In this document: in pieces, positions 1-14,116 of the stretch
Position numbering within the stretch: position 1 is the stretch's first letter
Layout: each line of letters begins with the position of its first letter
DNA from: Archivesica marissinica
Lineage: Eukaryota > Mollusca > Bivalvia > Venerida > Vesicomyidae
Direction: 5' to 3'
Assembly: GCA_014843695.1 (NCBI GenBank)
Contig: CM026395.1
Span: 50,698,557-50,762,556, forward strand
Length of the DNA: 64,000 bases
The notes under the pieces: model-generated
What the model was told of the DNA's origin: nothing
Database searches by the model: none
What the model saw: only the letters and a program-made list of their open reading frames with translations
Program-made: the position numbers and the translations under genes

Positions 1-3000
1 CATATCCTAGTATGTATTGATGAGTGCCCTATTCTCCAAATCCTAGTCTGTATTGATCAGTGCCGTATCCTCCAAATCCTAGTCTGTATTGATCATTGCC
101 CTATTCTCCAAATCATAGTCTGTATTGATCAGTGCCCTATTCTCCAAATCCTAATCTGTATTGATCAGTGCCCTATTCTCCCAAAGCCTAGTCTGTATTG
201 ATCAGTGCCCTATTCTCCAAATCCTAGTCTGTATTGATCAGTGCCCTATTCTCCAAATCCTAGTCTGTATTGAGTAGTGCACTATTCTCCAAATCCTACT
301 CTATACTGATCAGTGCCCTATTCTCCAAATCCTGCTCTGTATGGATCAGTGCACTATTCTCCAAATCCTAGTCTGTATTGATCAGTACCCTATTCTCCAA
401 ATCCTAGTCTGTATTGATCAATGCCTTATTCTCCAAATCCTAGTCTGTATTGATCAATGCCCTATTCTCCAAATCATAGTCTGTATTGATCAGTGCCCTA
501 TTCTCCAAATCCTAGTCTGTATAGATCAGTGCCCTATTCTCCAAATTATACTCTGTATTGATCAGTTCCCAATCCTCCAAATCTTACTCTGTATTGATCA
601 GTGCACTATTCTCCAAATCCTAGTCTGTATTGATCAATGCCCTATTTTCCAAATCCTAGTCTGTATTGATCAGTGCCCTATTTTCCAAATCCTAGTCTGT
701 ATTGATCAGTGCCCTATTCTCCAAATCCTAGCCTGTATTGATCAATGCCCTATTCTCCAAATCCTAGTCTGTATTGATCAGTGCCCTATTCTCCAAATCC
801 TAGTCTGTATTGATCAGTGCCCTATTCTCCAAATCCTAGTCTCTATTGTTCAGTGCCCTATTCTCCAACTCCTAGTCTGTTTTGATCAGTGCCCTATACT
901 CCAAATCCTAGTCTGTATTGATCAGTGCTCTATTCTGCAAATCCTAGTCTGTATTGAGCAGGGCTCTAATCTCCAAATCCTAGTCTGTTTTGATCAGTGC
1001 CTTATCCTCCAAATCCTAGTCTTTATTGATCATTACCTTATCCTCCAAATCCTACTCTGTATTGATCAGTGCTCTATTCTCCAAATCCTAGTCTGTATTG
1101 AATAGTGCCCTATTTTCCAAATCCTAGTCTGTATTGTTCAGTGTCCTATTCTCAATCTCGTAGTCAATATTGAACTGTTCTCTAATCTCCAAATCCTAGT
1201 CTGTTTTGATCAGTGCCCTATTCTCCAAATCCTGCTCTGTATTGAACAGTGACCTATTCTCCAAATCCTAGTCTGTATTGATCAGTGCCCTATTCTCCAA
1301 ATCCTAGTCTGTATTGATTAGTGTCCTATTCTCCAAATCCTAGTCTGTATTGATCAATGCCCTATTCTCCAAATCCTAGTCTGTATTGATCAGTGCCCTA
1401 TTCTCCAAATCCTACTCTGTATTGATCAGTGCTCTATTCTCCAAATCCTAGTCTGTATTGATCAGTGCCCTAGTCTCCAAATCCTAGTCTGTATTGATCA
1501 GTGCCTTATCCTCCAAATCCTAGTCTGTATTGATCATTGCCCTATTCTCCAAATCATAGTCTGTATTGATCAGTGCCCTATTCTCCAAATCCTACTCTGT
1601 ATTGATCAGTGCCCTATTCTCCAATGCCTAGTCTGTATTGATCAGTGCCTTATCCTCCAAATCCTAGTCTGTCTTGATCATTGCCCTATTCTCCAAATCC
1701 TACTCTGTATTGATCAGTGCCCTATTCTCCAAAGCCTAGTCAGTATTGATCAGTGCCTTATCGTCCAAATCCTACTCTGTATTGATCAGTGCCCTAATCT
1801 CCAAATCCTAGTCTGTATTGATCAGTGCCCTATTTTCCAAATCCTAGTCCGTATTGTTCAGTGCCCTATTCTCCAAATCCTAGTCTGTATTGTTCAGTGC
1901 CTTATCGTCCAAATCCTACTCTGTATTGATCAGTGCCCTAATCTCCATAGCCTAATCTGTATTGATCAGTGCCTTATCGTCCAAATCCTACTCTGTATTG
2001 ATCAGTGCCCTATTCTCCAAATCCTAGTCTGTATTGAGTAGTGAACTATTCTCCAAATCCTACTCTATACTGATCAGTGCCCTATTCTCCAAATCCTACT
2101 CTGTATTGATCAGTGCCCTATTCTCCAAATCCTACTCTGTATTGATCAGTGCCCTATTCTCCAAATCCTAGTCTGTATTGATCAGGGCCCTATTCTCCAA
2201 ATCCTACTCTGTATTGATGAGTGTCCTATTCTCCAAATCCTAGTCTGTATTGATCAATGCCCTATTCTCCAAATCCTAGTCTGTATTGAACAATGCCCTA
2301 TTCTCCAAATCCTACTCTGTATTGATCATTGCCCTATTCTCCAAATCCTAGTCTGTATTAATCTTTGCCCTATTCTCCAAATCCTAGTCTGTATTAATCT
2401 TTGCCCTATTCTCCAAATGCTAGTCTGTATTGATCATTGCCCTATCCTCCAAATCCTACTCTGTATTGATTAGTGTCCTATTCTCAAAATCCTAGTCTGT
2501 ATTGATCAGTGCCATATTCTCCAAATCATGCTCTGTATTGATCAGTGCCTTATCCTCCAAATCCTAGTCTGTATTGATCAGTGCCTTATCCTACAAATCC
2601 TAGTCTGTATTGATCAGTGCCCTATTCTCCAAATCCTGCTCTGTATTGATCAGTGCCCTATTCTCCAAATCCTAGTCTGTATTGATCAGTGCCTTATCCT
2701 ACAAATCCTAGTCTGTATTGATCATTGCCTTATCCTCCAAATCCTACTCTGTATTGATCAGTGCCCTATTCTCCAAATCCTAGTCTGTATTGATCAGTGC
2801 CCTATTTCCCAAATCCTAGTCTGTTTTGTTCAGTTCCCTATTCTCCATCTCCTAGTCAATATTGAACAGTGCTCTAATCTCCAAATCCTAGTCTGTTTTG
2901 ATCAGTGCCCTATTCTCCAAATCCTGCTCTGTATTGAACAGTGCCCTATTCTCCAAATCCTAGTGTGTATTGATCAGTGCTTTATCCTCCAAATCCTAGT

Positions 3001-6000
3001 CTGTATTGATCAGTGCCCTATTCTCCAAATCCTAGTCTGTATTGATTAGTGTCCTATTCTCAATATCCTAGTCTGTATTGATCAGTGCCCTATTCTCCAA
3101 AGCCTAGTATGTATTGATCAATGCCTTATCCTCCAAATCCTAGTCTCTATTGATCAGTGCCCTATTCTCCAAATCATAGTCTGTATTGATCAGTGCCCTA
3201 TTCTCCAAATCATAGTCTGTATTGATCAGTGCCCTATTCTCCAAATCCTACTCTGTATTGATCAGTGCCCTATTCTCTAAATCCTACTCTGTATTGTTCA
3301 GTGCCCTATTCTCCAAAGCCTAGTCTGTATTGATCAGTGCCTAGTCTGTATTGATCAGTGCCTAGTCTGTATTGATCAGTGCATTATCCTCCAAATCCTA
3401 GTCTCTATTGATCAGTGCCCTATTCTCCAAATCATAGTCTGTATTGATCATTGCCATATTCTCCAAATCATTGTCTGTATTGATCAGTGCCCTATTCTCC
3501 AAATCCTACTCTGTATTGATCAGTGCCCTATTCTCCAAATCCTACTCTGTATTGTTCAGTGCCCTATTCTCCAAAGCCTAGTCTGTATTGATCAGTGCCT
3601 AGTCTGTATTGATCAATGCCTAGTCTGTATTGATCAGTGCCTTATCCTCCAAATCCTAGTCTCTATTGATCAGTGCCCTATTCTCCAAATCATAGTCTGT
3701 ATTGATCATTGCCATATTCTCCAAATCATAGTCTGTATTGATCAGTGCCCTATTCTCCAAAGCCTAGTCTGTATTGATCAGTGCCTTATCCTCCAAATCC
3801 GAGTCTGTATTGATCAGTGCCCTCTTCTCCAAATCCTAGTCTGTATTGATCAGTGCCCTATTTTCCAAATCTTAGTCTGTATTGATCAGTGCCCTATTCT
3901 CCAAATCCTAGTCTTTATTGATCAATGCCCTATTCTCCAAATCCTAGTCTGTATTGATCAGTGCCCTCTTCTCCAAATCCTAGTCTGTATTGATCATTGC
4001 CCTATTCTCCAAATCCTAGTCTGTATTGATCAGTGCCCTAATCTCCATCTCCTAGTCTGTATTGATCAGTGCCCTATGCTCCAACCCTAGTCTGTATAGA
4101 TCAGTGCTCTAATCTCCAAATCCTAGTCTGTATTGATCAGTGCCCTATTCTCCAAATTCTACTCTGTATTGATCAATGCCCTATTCTCCAAATTCTACTC
4201 TGTATAGATCAGTGTCCTATTTTCCAAATCCTAGTCTGTATTGATCAGTGCCCTATTCTCCAAATCCTAGTCTGTATTGATCAATGCCCTATTCTCCAAA
4301 TCCTAGTCTGTATTGATCAATGCCCTATTCTCCAAATCCTAGTCTGTATTGATCAGTGCCATATTCTCCAAATCCTAGTCTGTATTGATCAGTGCCCTAT
4401 TCTACAAATCCTAGTCTGTATTGTTCAGTGCCCTATTCTCCAAATCCTAGTCTGTATTGATCAGTGCCCTATTCTCCAAATCCTAGTCTGTAATGATTAG
4501 TGCCCTATTCTCAAAATCCTAGTCTGTATTGATCAGTGCCCTATTCTCCAAAGCCTAGTCTGTATTGATCAGTGCCCTATTCTCCAAATCATAGTCTGTA
4601 TTGATCAGTGCCCTATTCTCCAAATCCTACTCTGTATTGATCAGTGCCCTAATCTCCAAAGCCTAGTCTGTATTGATCAGTGCCTTATCCTCCAAATCCT
4701 AGTCTGTATTGATCATTGCCCTATTCTCCAAATCCTACTCTGTATTGATCAGTGCCCTATTCTCCAAAGCCTAGTCAGTATTGATCAGTGCCTTATCGTC
4801 CAAATCCTACTCTGTATTGATCAGTGCCCTAATCTCCAATTCCTAGTCTGTATTGATCAGTGCCCTATTTTCCAAATCCTAGTCTGTATTGTTCAGTGCC
4901 CTATACTCCAAATCCTAGTCTGTATTGATCAGTGCCCTAACTTCCAAATCCTAGTCTGTATTGTTCAGTGCCTTATCGTCCAAATCCTTCTCTGTATTGA
5001 TCAGTGCCCTAATCTCCATAGCCTAATCTGTATTGATCAGTGCCTTATCGTCCAAATCCTACTCTGTATTGATCAGTGCCCTCTTCTCCAAATCCTACTC
5101 TGTATTGATCAGTGCCCTATTCTCCAAATCCTACTCTGTATTGTTCAGTGCCCTATTCTCCAAAGCCTAGTCTGTATTGATCAGTGCCTAGTCTGTATTG
5201 ATCAGTGCCTAGTCTGTATTGATCAGTGCCTTATCCTCCAAATCCTAGTCTCTATTGATCAGTGCCCTATTCTCCAAATCATAGTCTGTATTGATCATTG
5301 CCATATTCTCCAAATCATAGTCTGTATTGATCAGTGCCCTATTCTCCAAAGCCTAGTCTGTATTGATCAGTGCCTTATCCTCCAAATCCGAGTCTGTATT
5401 GATCAGTGCCCTCTTCTCCAAATCCTAGTCTGTATTGATCAGTGCCCTATTTTCCAAATCTTAGTCTGTATTGATCAGTGCCCTATTCTCCAAATCCTAG
5501 TCTTTATTGATCAATGCCCTATTCTCCAAATCCTAGTCTGTATTGATCAGTGCCCTCTTCTCCAAATCCTAGTCTGTATTGATCATTGCCCTATTCTCCA
5601 AATCCTAGTCTGTATTGATCAGTGCCCTATGCTCCAACCCTAGTCTGTATAGATCAGTGCTCTAATCTCCAAATCCTAGTCTGTATTGATCAGTGCCCTA
5701 TTCTCCAAATTCTACTCTGTATTGATCAATGCCCTATTCTCCAAATTCTACTCTGTATAGATCAGTGCCCTATTTTCCAAATCCTAGTCTGTATTGATCA
5801 GTGCCCTATTCTCCAAATCCTAGTCTGTATTGATCAATGCCCTATTCTCCAAATCCTAGTCTGTATTGATCAATGCCCTATTCTCCAAATCCTAGTCTGT
5901 ATTGATCAGTGCCATATTCTCCAAATCCTAGTCTGTATTGATCAGTGCCTTATCCTCCAAATCCTAGTCTGTAATGATTAGTGCCCTATTCTCAAAATCC

Positions 6001-9000
6001 TAGTCTGTATTGATCAGTGCCCTATTCTCCAAAGCCTAGTCTGTATTGATCAGTGCCCTATTCTCCAAATCATAGTCTGTATTGATCAGTGCCCTATTCT
6101 CCAAATCCTACTCTGTATTGATCAGTGCCCTAATCTCCAAAGCCTAGTCTGTATTGATCAGTGCCTTATCCTCCAAATCCTAGTCTGTATTGATCATTGC
6201 CCTATTCTCCAAATCCTACTCTGTATTGATCAGTGCCCTAATCTCCAATTCCTAGTCTGTATTGATCAGTGCCCTATTTTCCAAATCCTAGTCTGTATTG
6301 TTCAGTGCCCTATTCTCCAAATCCTAGTCTGTATTGATCAGTGCCCTAACTTCCAAATCCTAGTCTGTATTGTTCAGTGCCTTATCGTCCAAATCCTTCT
6401 CTGTATTGATCAGTGCCCTAATCTCCATAGCCTAATCTGTATTGATCAGTGCCTTATCGTCCAAATCCTACTCTGTATTGATCAGTGCCCTCTTCTCCAA
6501 ATCCTAGTCTGTATTGATCAGTGCCCTATCTTCCAAATCCTAGTCTGTATTGATGAGTGCCATATTCTCCAAATCCTAGTCTGTATTGATCAGTGACCTA
6601 TTCTCCAAATCCTAGTCTGTATTGAGTAGTGCACTATTCTCCATATCCTACTCTATACTGATCAGTGCCCTATTCTCCAAATCCTACTCTGTATTGATCA
6701 GTGCCCTATTCTCCAAATCCTACTCTGTATTGATCAGTGCCCTATTCTCCAAATCCTAGTCTGCATTGATCAGGGCCCTATTCTCCAAATCCTACTCTGT
6801 ATTGATGAGTGTCCTATTCTCCAAAGCCTAGTCTGTATTGATCAGTGCCCTATTCTCCAAATCCTAGTCTGTATTGTTCAGTGCCATATTCACCAACTCC
6901 TAGTCTGTATTGATCATTGCCCTATTCTCCAAATCCTAGTCTGTTTTGATCAGTGCCCTATACTCCAAATCCTAGTCTGTATTGTTCAGTCCTCTATTCT
7001 CCAAATCCTAGTCTGTTTTGAAGAGTGACCTATTCTCCAAATCCTAGTCTGTATTGATCAATGCCCTATTCTCCAAATCCTAGTCTGTATTGATCATTGC
7101 CCTATTCTCCAAATCCTAGTCTGTATTAATCTTTGCCCTATTCTCCAAATCCTAGTCTGTATTGATCATTGCCCTATCCTCCAAATCCTACTCTGTATTG
7201 ATTAGTGTCCTATTCTAAAAATCCTAGTCTGTATTGATCAGTGCCATATTCTCCAAATCATGCTCTGTATTGATCAGTGCCCTATTCTCCAAAGCCTAGG
7301 CTGTATTGATCAGTGCCTTATTCTCCACTTCCTAGTCTGTATTGATCAGTGCCCTATTCTCCAAAGCCTAGTCTGTATTGATTAGTGTCCTATTCTCAGA
7401 ATCCTAGTCTGTATTGATCAGTGCCCTATTCTCCAAATCCTAGTCTGCATTGATCAGTGCCTTATCCTACAAATCCTAGTCTGTATTGATCATTGCCTTA
7501 TCCTCCAAATCCTACTCTGTATTGATCAGTGCCCTATTATCCAAATCCTAGTCTGTATTGATCAGTGCCCTATTCTCCAAAGCCTAGTATGTATTGATCA
7601 GTGCCTTATCCTCCAAATCCTAGTCTCTATTGATCAGTGCCCTATTCTCCAAATCATAGTCTGTATTGATCAGTGCCTATTCTCCAAATCCTACTCTGTA
7701 TTGATCAGTGCCCTATTCTCCAAATCCTACTCGGTATTGATCAGTGCCCTATTCTCCAAACCTAGTCTGTATTGATCAGTGCCTTATCTCCAAATCCTAG
7801 TCTGTATTGATCAGTGCCTTTCTCCAAATCCTAGTCTTATTGATCAGTGCCCTATTCCAAATCCTAGTGTATTGATCAGTGCCCTATTTCCAAATCCTAT
7901 CTGTATTGATCATCCCTATCTCCAAACCTATCTGTATGATCATGCCTATCTCAATCTATCTGTATTTCAGTGCCCTATCTCCAACCTATCTGTATGACAG
8001 TGCCTACTCCAACCTTCTGTTTTAATGCCTATTCTCAAATCCTATTGTATTGATCATGCCTATTCTCAAATCTATCTGTATTGACAGTGCCCTATCTCCA
8101 AACCTAGCTGTATTGATCATGCCTATTCTCCATCCTAGTCTGTATTGATCATGCCCTATTCTCCAAAGCCTAGTCTGTATTGATTAGTGTCCTATTCTCA
8201 GAATCCTAGTCTGTATTGATCAGTGCCCTATTCTCCAAATCCTAGTCTGCATTGATCAGTGCCTTATCCTACAAATCCTAGTCTGTATTGTCATTGCCTT
8301 ATCCTCCAAATCCTACTCTGTATTGATCAGTGCCCTATTATCCAAATCCTAGTCTGTATTGATCAGTGCCCTATTCTCCAAAGCCTAGTATGTATTGATC
8401 AGTGCCTTATCCTCCAAATCCTAGTCTCTATTGATCAGTGCCCTATTCTCCAAATCATAGTCTGTATTGATCAGTGCCCTATTCTCCAAATCCTACTCTG
8501 TATTGATCAGTGCCCTATTCTCCAAATCCTACTCTGTATTGATCAGTGCCCTATTCTCCAAAGCCTAGTCTGTATTGATCAGTGCCTTATCCTCCAAATC
8601 CTAGTCTGTATTGATCAGTGCGCTCTTCTCCAAATCCTAGTCTTTATTGATCAGTGCCCTATTTTCCAAATCCTAGTCTGTATTGATCAGTGCCCTATTC
8701 TCCAAATCCTAGTCTGTATTGATCAATGCCCTATTCTCCAAATCCTAGTCTGTATTGATCAATGCCATATTCTACAAGTCGTAGTCTGTATTGTTCAGTG
8801 CCCTATTCTCCAAATCCTACTCTGTATTGATCAGTGTCCTATTCTCCAAAGCCTAGTCTGTATTGATCAGTGCCCTATTCTCCAAATCCTAGTCTGTATT
8901 GATCATTGCCCTATTCTCCAAATCCTAGTCTGTATTGATCAGTGCCCTATTCTCCATCTCCTAGTCTGTATTTATCAGTGCCCTATGCTCCAACCCTAGT

Positions 9001-12000
9001 CTGTATAGAGCAGTGCTCTAATCTCCAAATCCTAGTCTGTATTGATCAGTGCCCTATTCTCCAAATCCTAGTCTGTATTGATCAGTGCCCTATTCTACAA
9101 ATCCTAGTCTGTATTGTTCAGTGCCCTATTCTCCAAATCCTACTCTGTATTTATCAATGCCATATTCTACAAATCCTACTTTGTATTGATCAATGCCATA
9201 TTCTACAAATCCTACTCTGTATTGATCAGTGCCCTATTCTCCAAAGCCTAGTCTGTATTGATCAGTGCCATATTCTCCAAATCATGCTCTGTATTGATCA
9301 GTGCCCTATTCTCCAAAGCCTAGTCTGTATTGATTAGTGTCCTATTCTCAGAATCCTAGTCTGTATTGATCAGTGCCCTATTCTCCAAATCCTGCTCTGT
9401 ATTGATCTGTGCCCTATTCTCCAAATCCTAGTCTGTATTGATCAGTGCCTTATCCTACAAATCCTAGTCTGTATTGATCATTGCCTTATCCTCCAAATCC
9501 TACTCTGTATTGATCAGTGCCCTATTCTCCAAATCCTAGTCTGTATTGATCAGTGCCCTATTTCCAAAATCCTAGTCTGTTTTGTTCAGTTCCCTATTCT
9601 CCATCTCCTATTCAATATTGAACAGTGCTCTAATCTCCAAATCCTAGTCTGTTTTGATCAGTTCCCTATTCTCCAAATCCTGCTCTGTATTGAACAGTGC
9701 CCTATTCTCCAAATCCTAGTGTGTATTGATCAGTGCCCTATTCTCCAAAGCCTAGTCTGTATTGATCAGTGCCTTATCCTCCAAATCCTAGTCTGTATTG
9801 ATCAGTGCCCTATTCTCCAAATCCTAGTCTGTATTGATTAGTGTCCTATTCTCAATATCCTAGTCTGCATTGATCAGTGCCCTATTCTCCAAAGCCTAGT
9901 ATGTATTGATCAGTGCCTTATCCTCCAAATCCTAGTCTATATTGATCAGTGCCCTATTCTCCAAATCATAGTCTGTATTGATCAGTGCCCTATTCTACAA
10001 ATGATAGTCTGTATTGATCAGTGCCCTATTCTCCAAATCCTACTCTGTATTGATCAGTGCCCTATTCTCCAAATCCTACTCTGTATTGATCAGTGCCCTA
10101 TTCTCCAAAGCCTAGTCTGTATTGATCAGTGCCTTATCCTCTAAATCCTAGTCTCTATTGATCAGTGCCCTATTCTCCAAATCATAGTCTGTATTGATCA
10201 TTGCCCTATTCTCCAAATCATAGTCTGTATTGATCAGTGCCCTATTCTCCAAATCCTACTCTGTATTGATCAGTGCCCTATTCTCCAAAGCCTAGTCTGT
10301 ATTGATCATTGCCTTATCTTCCAAATCCTAGTCTGTACTGATCAGTGCGCTCTTCTCCAAATCCTAGTCTGTATTGATCAGTGCCCTATTTTCCAAATCC
10401 TAGTCTGTATTGATCAGTGCCCTATTCTCCAAATCCTAGTCTGTATTGATCAATGCCCTATTCTCCAAATCCTAGTCTGTATTGATCAATGCCATATTCT
10501 ACAAGTCGTAGTCTGTATTGTTCAGTGCCCTATTCTCCAAATCCTACTCTGTATTGATCAGTGTCCTATTCTCCAAAGCCTAGTCTGTATTGATCAGTGC
10601 CCTATTCTCCAAATCCTAGTCTGTATTGAGCAGTGCCCTATTCTCCATCTCCTAGTCTGTATTGATCAGTGCCCTATGCTCCAACCCTAGTCTGTATAGA
10701 TCAGTGCTCTAATCTCCAAATCCTAGTCTGTATTAATCAGTGCCCTATTCTCCAAATTCTACTCTGTATTGATCAGTGCCCTATTCTCCAAATTCTACTC
10801 TGTATTGATCAGTGCCCTATTTTCCAAATCCTAGTCTGTATTGATCAGTGCCCTATTCTCCAAATCCTAGTCTGTATTGATCAGTGCCCTATTCTCCAAA
10901 TCCTAATCTGTATTGAGCAGTGCTTTATCCTCCAAATCCTAGTCTGTATTGATCAGTGCCCTATTCTCCACATCCTAGACTGTATTGTTCAGTGCCCTAT
11001 TCTCCAAATCCTACTCTGTATTTATCAATGCCATATTCTACAAATCCTACTCTGTATTGATCAATGCCATATTCTACAAATCCTAGTCTGTATTGTTCGG
11101 TGCCCTATTCTCCAAATCCTACTCTGTATTGACCAGTGTCCTATTCTCCAAAGCCTAGTCTGTTTTGATCAGTGCCCTATTCTCCAAATCCTAGTCTGTA
11201 TTGATCAGTGCCCTATTCTCCAAATCCTAGTCTGTATTGATCAGTGCCCTATTCTCCAAATCCTAGTCTGTATTGATCAGTGCCCTATTCTCCAAATCCT
11301 AGTCTGTATTGATCAGTGCCATATTCTCCAAATCATAGTCTGTATTGATCAGTGCCCTATTCGCCAAATTCTAGTCTGTATTGTTCAGTGCCCTATTCGC
11401 CAAATCCTAGTCTGTATTGATCAGTGCCCTATTCTCCAAATCCTAGTCTGTATTGATCAGTGCCCTATTCGCCAAATCCTAGTCTGTATTGATCAGTGCC
11501 CTAATCTCCAAATCCTAGTCTTTATTGATCAGTGCCCTATTCTCCACATCCTAGACTGTATTGTTCAGTGCCCTATTCTCCAAATCCTAGTCTTTATTGA
11601 TCAGTACCCTATTCTCCATATCCTAGTCTGTTTTGATCAGTGCCCTATACTCCGAATCCTAGTCTGTACTGTTCAGTCCCCTATTCTCCAAATCCTAGTC
11701 TGTTTTGATGAGTGACCTATTCTCCAAATCTTAGTCTGTATTGATCAGTGCCCTATTCTCTACATCCTAGTCTGCATTGATCAGTGCCCTATCCTCCAAA
11801 TCCTAGACTGTATTGGTCTGTGCCCTAGTCGCCAAATCCTAGTCTGTATTGATCAGTGCCCTCTTCTCCAAATCCTAGTCTGTATTGAGCAGTGCCTTAT
11901 CCTCCAAATTCTAGTCTGTATTGGTCAGTGCCTTAGCATCCAAATCCTAGACTGTATTGATCTGTGCCCTATTCGCCAAATCCTAGTCTGTATTAATCAG

Positions 12001-13116
12001 TGCCCTCTTCTCCAAATCCTGCTCTGTATTGATCAGTGCCCTATTCTCCAAATCATGCTCTGTATTGATCAGTGCCCTATTCTCCAAATCATAGTCTGTA
12101 TTGATCAGTGCCCTATTTTCCAAATCCTAGTCTGTATTGATCAGTGCCCTATTTTCCAAATCCTAGTCTGTATTGATCAGTGCCCTATTCTCCAAATCCT
12201 AGTCTGTATTGATCAATGCCCTATTCTCCAAATCCTAGTCTGTATTGATCAATGCCATATTCTACAAGTCGTAGTCTGTATTGTTCAGTGCCCTATTCTC
12301 CAAATCCTACTCTGTATTGATCAGTGTCCTATTCTCCAAATCCTAGTCTGTAATGATCAGTGCCCTATTCTCCAAATCCTAGTCTGTATTGATTAGTGCT
12401 CTATTCTCCAAAGCCTAGTCTGTATTGATCAGTGCCTTATCCTCCAAATCTTAGTCTGTATTGATCAGTGCCCTATTCGCCAAATTCTAGTCTGTATTGT
12501 TCAGTGCCCTATTCGCCAAATCCTAGTCTGTATTGATCAGTGCCCTATTCTCCAAATCCTAGTCTGTATTGATCAGTGCCTTATTCGCCAAATCCTAGTC
12601 TGTATTGATCAGTGCCCTAATCTCCAAATCCTAGTCTTTATTGATCAGTGCCCTATTCTCCATATCCTAGACTGTATTGTTCACTGCCCTATTCTCCAAA
12701 TCCTAGTCTTTATTGATCAGTACCCTATTCTCCATATCCTAGTCTGTTTTGATCAGTGCCCTATACTCCGAATCCTAGTCTCTATTGTTCAGTCCCCTAT
12801 TCTCCAAATCCTAGTCTGTTTTGATGAGTGACCTATTCTCCAAATCTTAGTCTGTATTGATCAGTGCCCTATTCTCTACATCCTAGTCTGCATTGATCAG
12901 TGCCCTATCCTCCAAATCCTAGACTGTATTGGTCTGTGCCCTAGTCGCCAAATCCTAGTCTGTATTGATCAGTGCCCTCTTCTCCAAATCCTACTCTGTA
13001 TTGATCAGTGCCCTCTTCTCCAAATCATACTCTGTATTGATCAGTGCCCTATTCTCCACACCCTAGACTGTATTGATCTGTGCCCTATTCGCCAAATCCT
13101 AGTCTGTATTGATCAG
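1..13116. repeat. 36-bp satellite array with higher-order repeats
   Basis: The whole interval is a head-to-tail array of a 36-bp unit containing the core CTGTATTGATCAGTGCCCTA, with roughly 5-15% divergence between units. Because 36 is a multiple of three, many units read open in one plus frame (12-residue period with motif CIDQCPILQILV). Stops from common variants such as GATTAG break the frame often, so I do not call a gene. Higher-order structure is visible. Marker variants such as CCCTATGCTCCAACCCTAG recur at about 4072, 5625, 8983 and 10672, and blocks at about 4.07 and 5.62 kb match at an offset near 1553 bp. Blocks at about 11.35 and 12.47 kb match at an offset near 1116 bp, which is 31 units. 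The array starts before the window and runs into a gap. Confidence 0.97.
7660..8170. other. deletion-rich, probably low-quality part of the satellite
   Basis: Units here carry many one- to three-base deletions, worst between about 7780 and 8150, unlike the rest of the array. Sequence before it (from about 7363) is nearly identical to sequence after it (from about 8168), including the same rare variants. This looks like a decaying contig or read end joined to an overlapping contig rather than biology. Confidence 0.6.
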
Positions 13117-14116
13117 NNNNNNNNNNNNNNNNNNNNNNNNNNNNNNNNNNNNNNNNNNNNNNNNNNNNNNNNNNNNNNNNNNNNNNNNNNNNNNNNNNNN
13201 NNNNNNNNNNNNNNNNNNNNNNNNNNNNNNNNNNNNNNNNNNNNNNNNNNNNNNNNNNNNNNNNNNNNNNNNNNNNNNNNNNNNNNNNNNNNNNNNNNNN
13301 NNNNNNNNNNNNNNNNNNNNNNNNNNNNNNNNNNNNNNNNNNNNNNNNNNNNNNNNNNNNNNNNNNNNNNNNNNNNNNNNNNNNNNNNNNNNNNNNNNNN
13401 NNNNNNNNNNNNNNNNNNNNNNNNNNNNNNNNNNNNNNNNNNNNNNNNNNNNNNNNNNNNNNNNNNNNNNNNNNNNNNNNNNNNNNNNNNNNNNNNNNNN
13501 NNNNNNNNNNNNNNNNNNNNNNNNNNNNNNNNNNNNNNNNNNNNNNNNNNNNNNNNNNNNNNNNNNNNNNNNNNNNNNNNNNNNNNNNNNNNNNNNNNNN
13601 NNNNNNNNNNNNNNNNNNNNNNNNNNNNNNNNNNNNNNNNNNNNNNNNNNNNNNNNNNNNNNNNNNNNNNNNNNNNNNNNNNNNNNNNNNNNNNNNNNNN
13701 NNNNNNNNNNNNNNNNNNNNNNNNNNNNNNNNNNNNNNNNNNNNNNNNNNNNNNNNNNNNNNNNNNNNNNNNNNNNNNNNNNNNNNNNNNNNNNNNNNNN
13801 NNNNNNNNNNNNNNNNNNNNNNNNNNNNNNNNNNNNNNNNNNNNNNNNNNNNNNNNNNNNNNNNNNNNNNNNNNNNNNNNNNNNNNNNNNNNNNNNNNNN
13901 NNNNNNNNNNNNNNNNNNNNNNNNNNNNNNNNNNNNNNNNNNNNNNNNNNNNNNNNNNNNNNNNNNNNNNNNNNNNNNNNNNNNNNNNNNNNNNNNNNNN
14001 NNNNNNNNNNNNNNNNNNNNNNNNNNNNNNNNNNNNNNNNNNNNNNNNNNNNNNNNNNNNNNNNNNNNNNNNNNNNNNNNNNNNNNNNNNNNNNNNNNNN
14101 NNNNNNNNNNNNNNNN
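13117..14116. other. assembly gap of exactly 1000 N
   Basis: The run of N is exactly 1000 bases, the same as the second gap in this window, so it is a placeholder and not a measured length. Any open frame spanning it is meaningless. Confidence 0.99.

Noticed and set aside
341..12396. Long plus-strand ORFs with CIDQCPILQILV repeats
   Set aside because: They result from a 36-bp satellite unit being a multiple of three. Stops interrupt them at random, and no start, splice or neighbouring gene signal supports translation.
1..13116. CRISPR-like array
   Set aside because: Units are contiguous with no unique spacers, and the genome is clearly animal.
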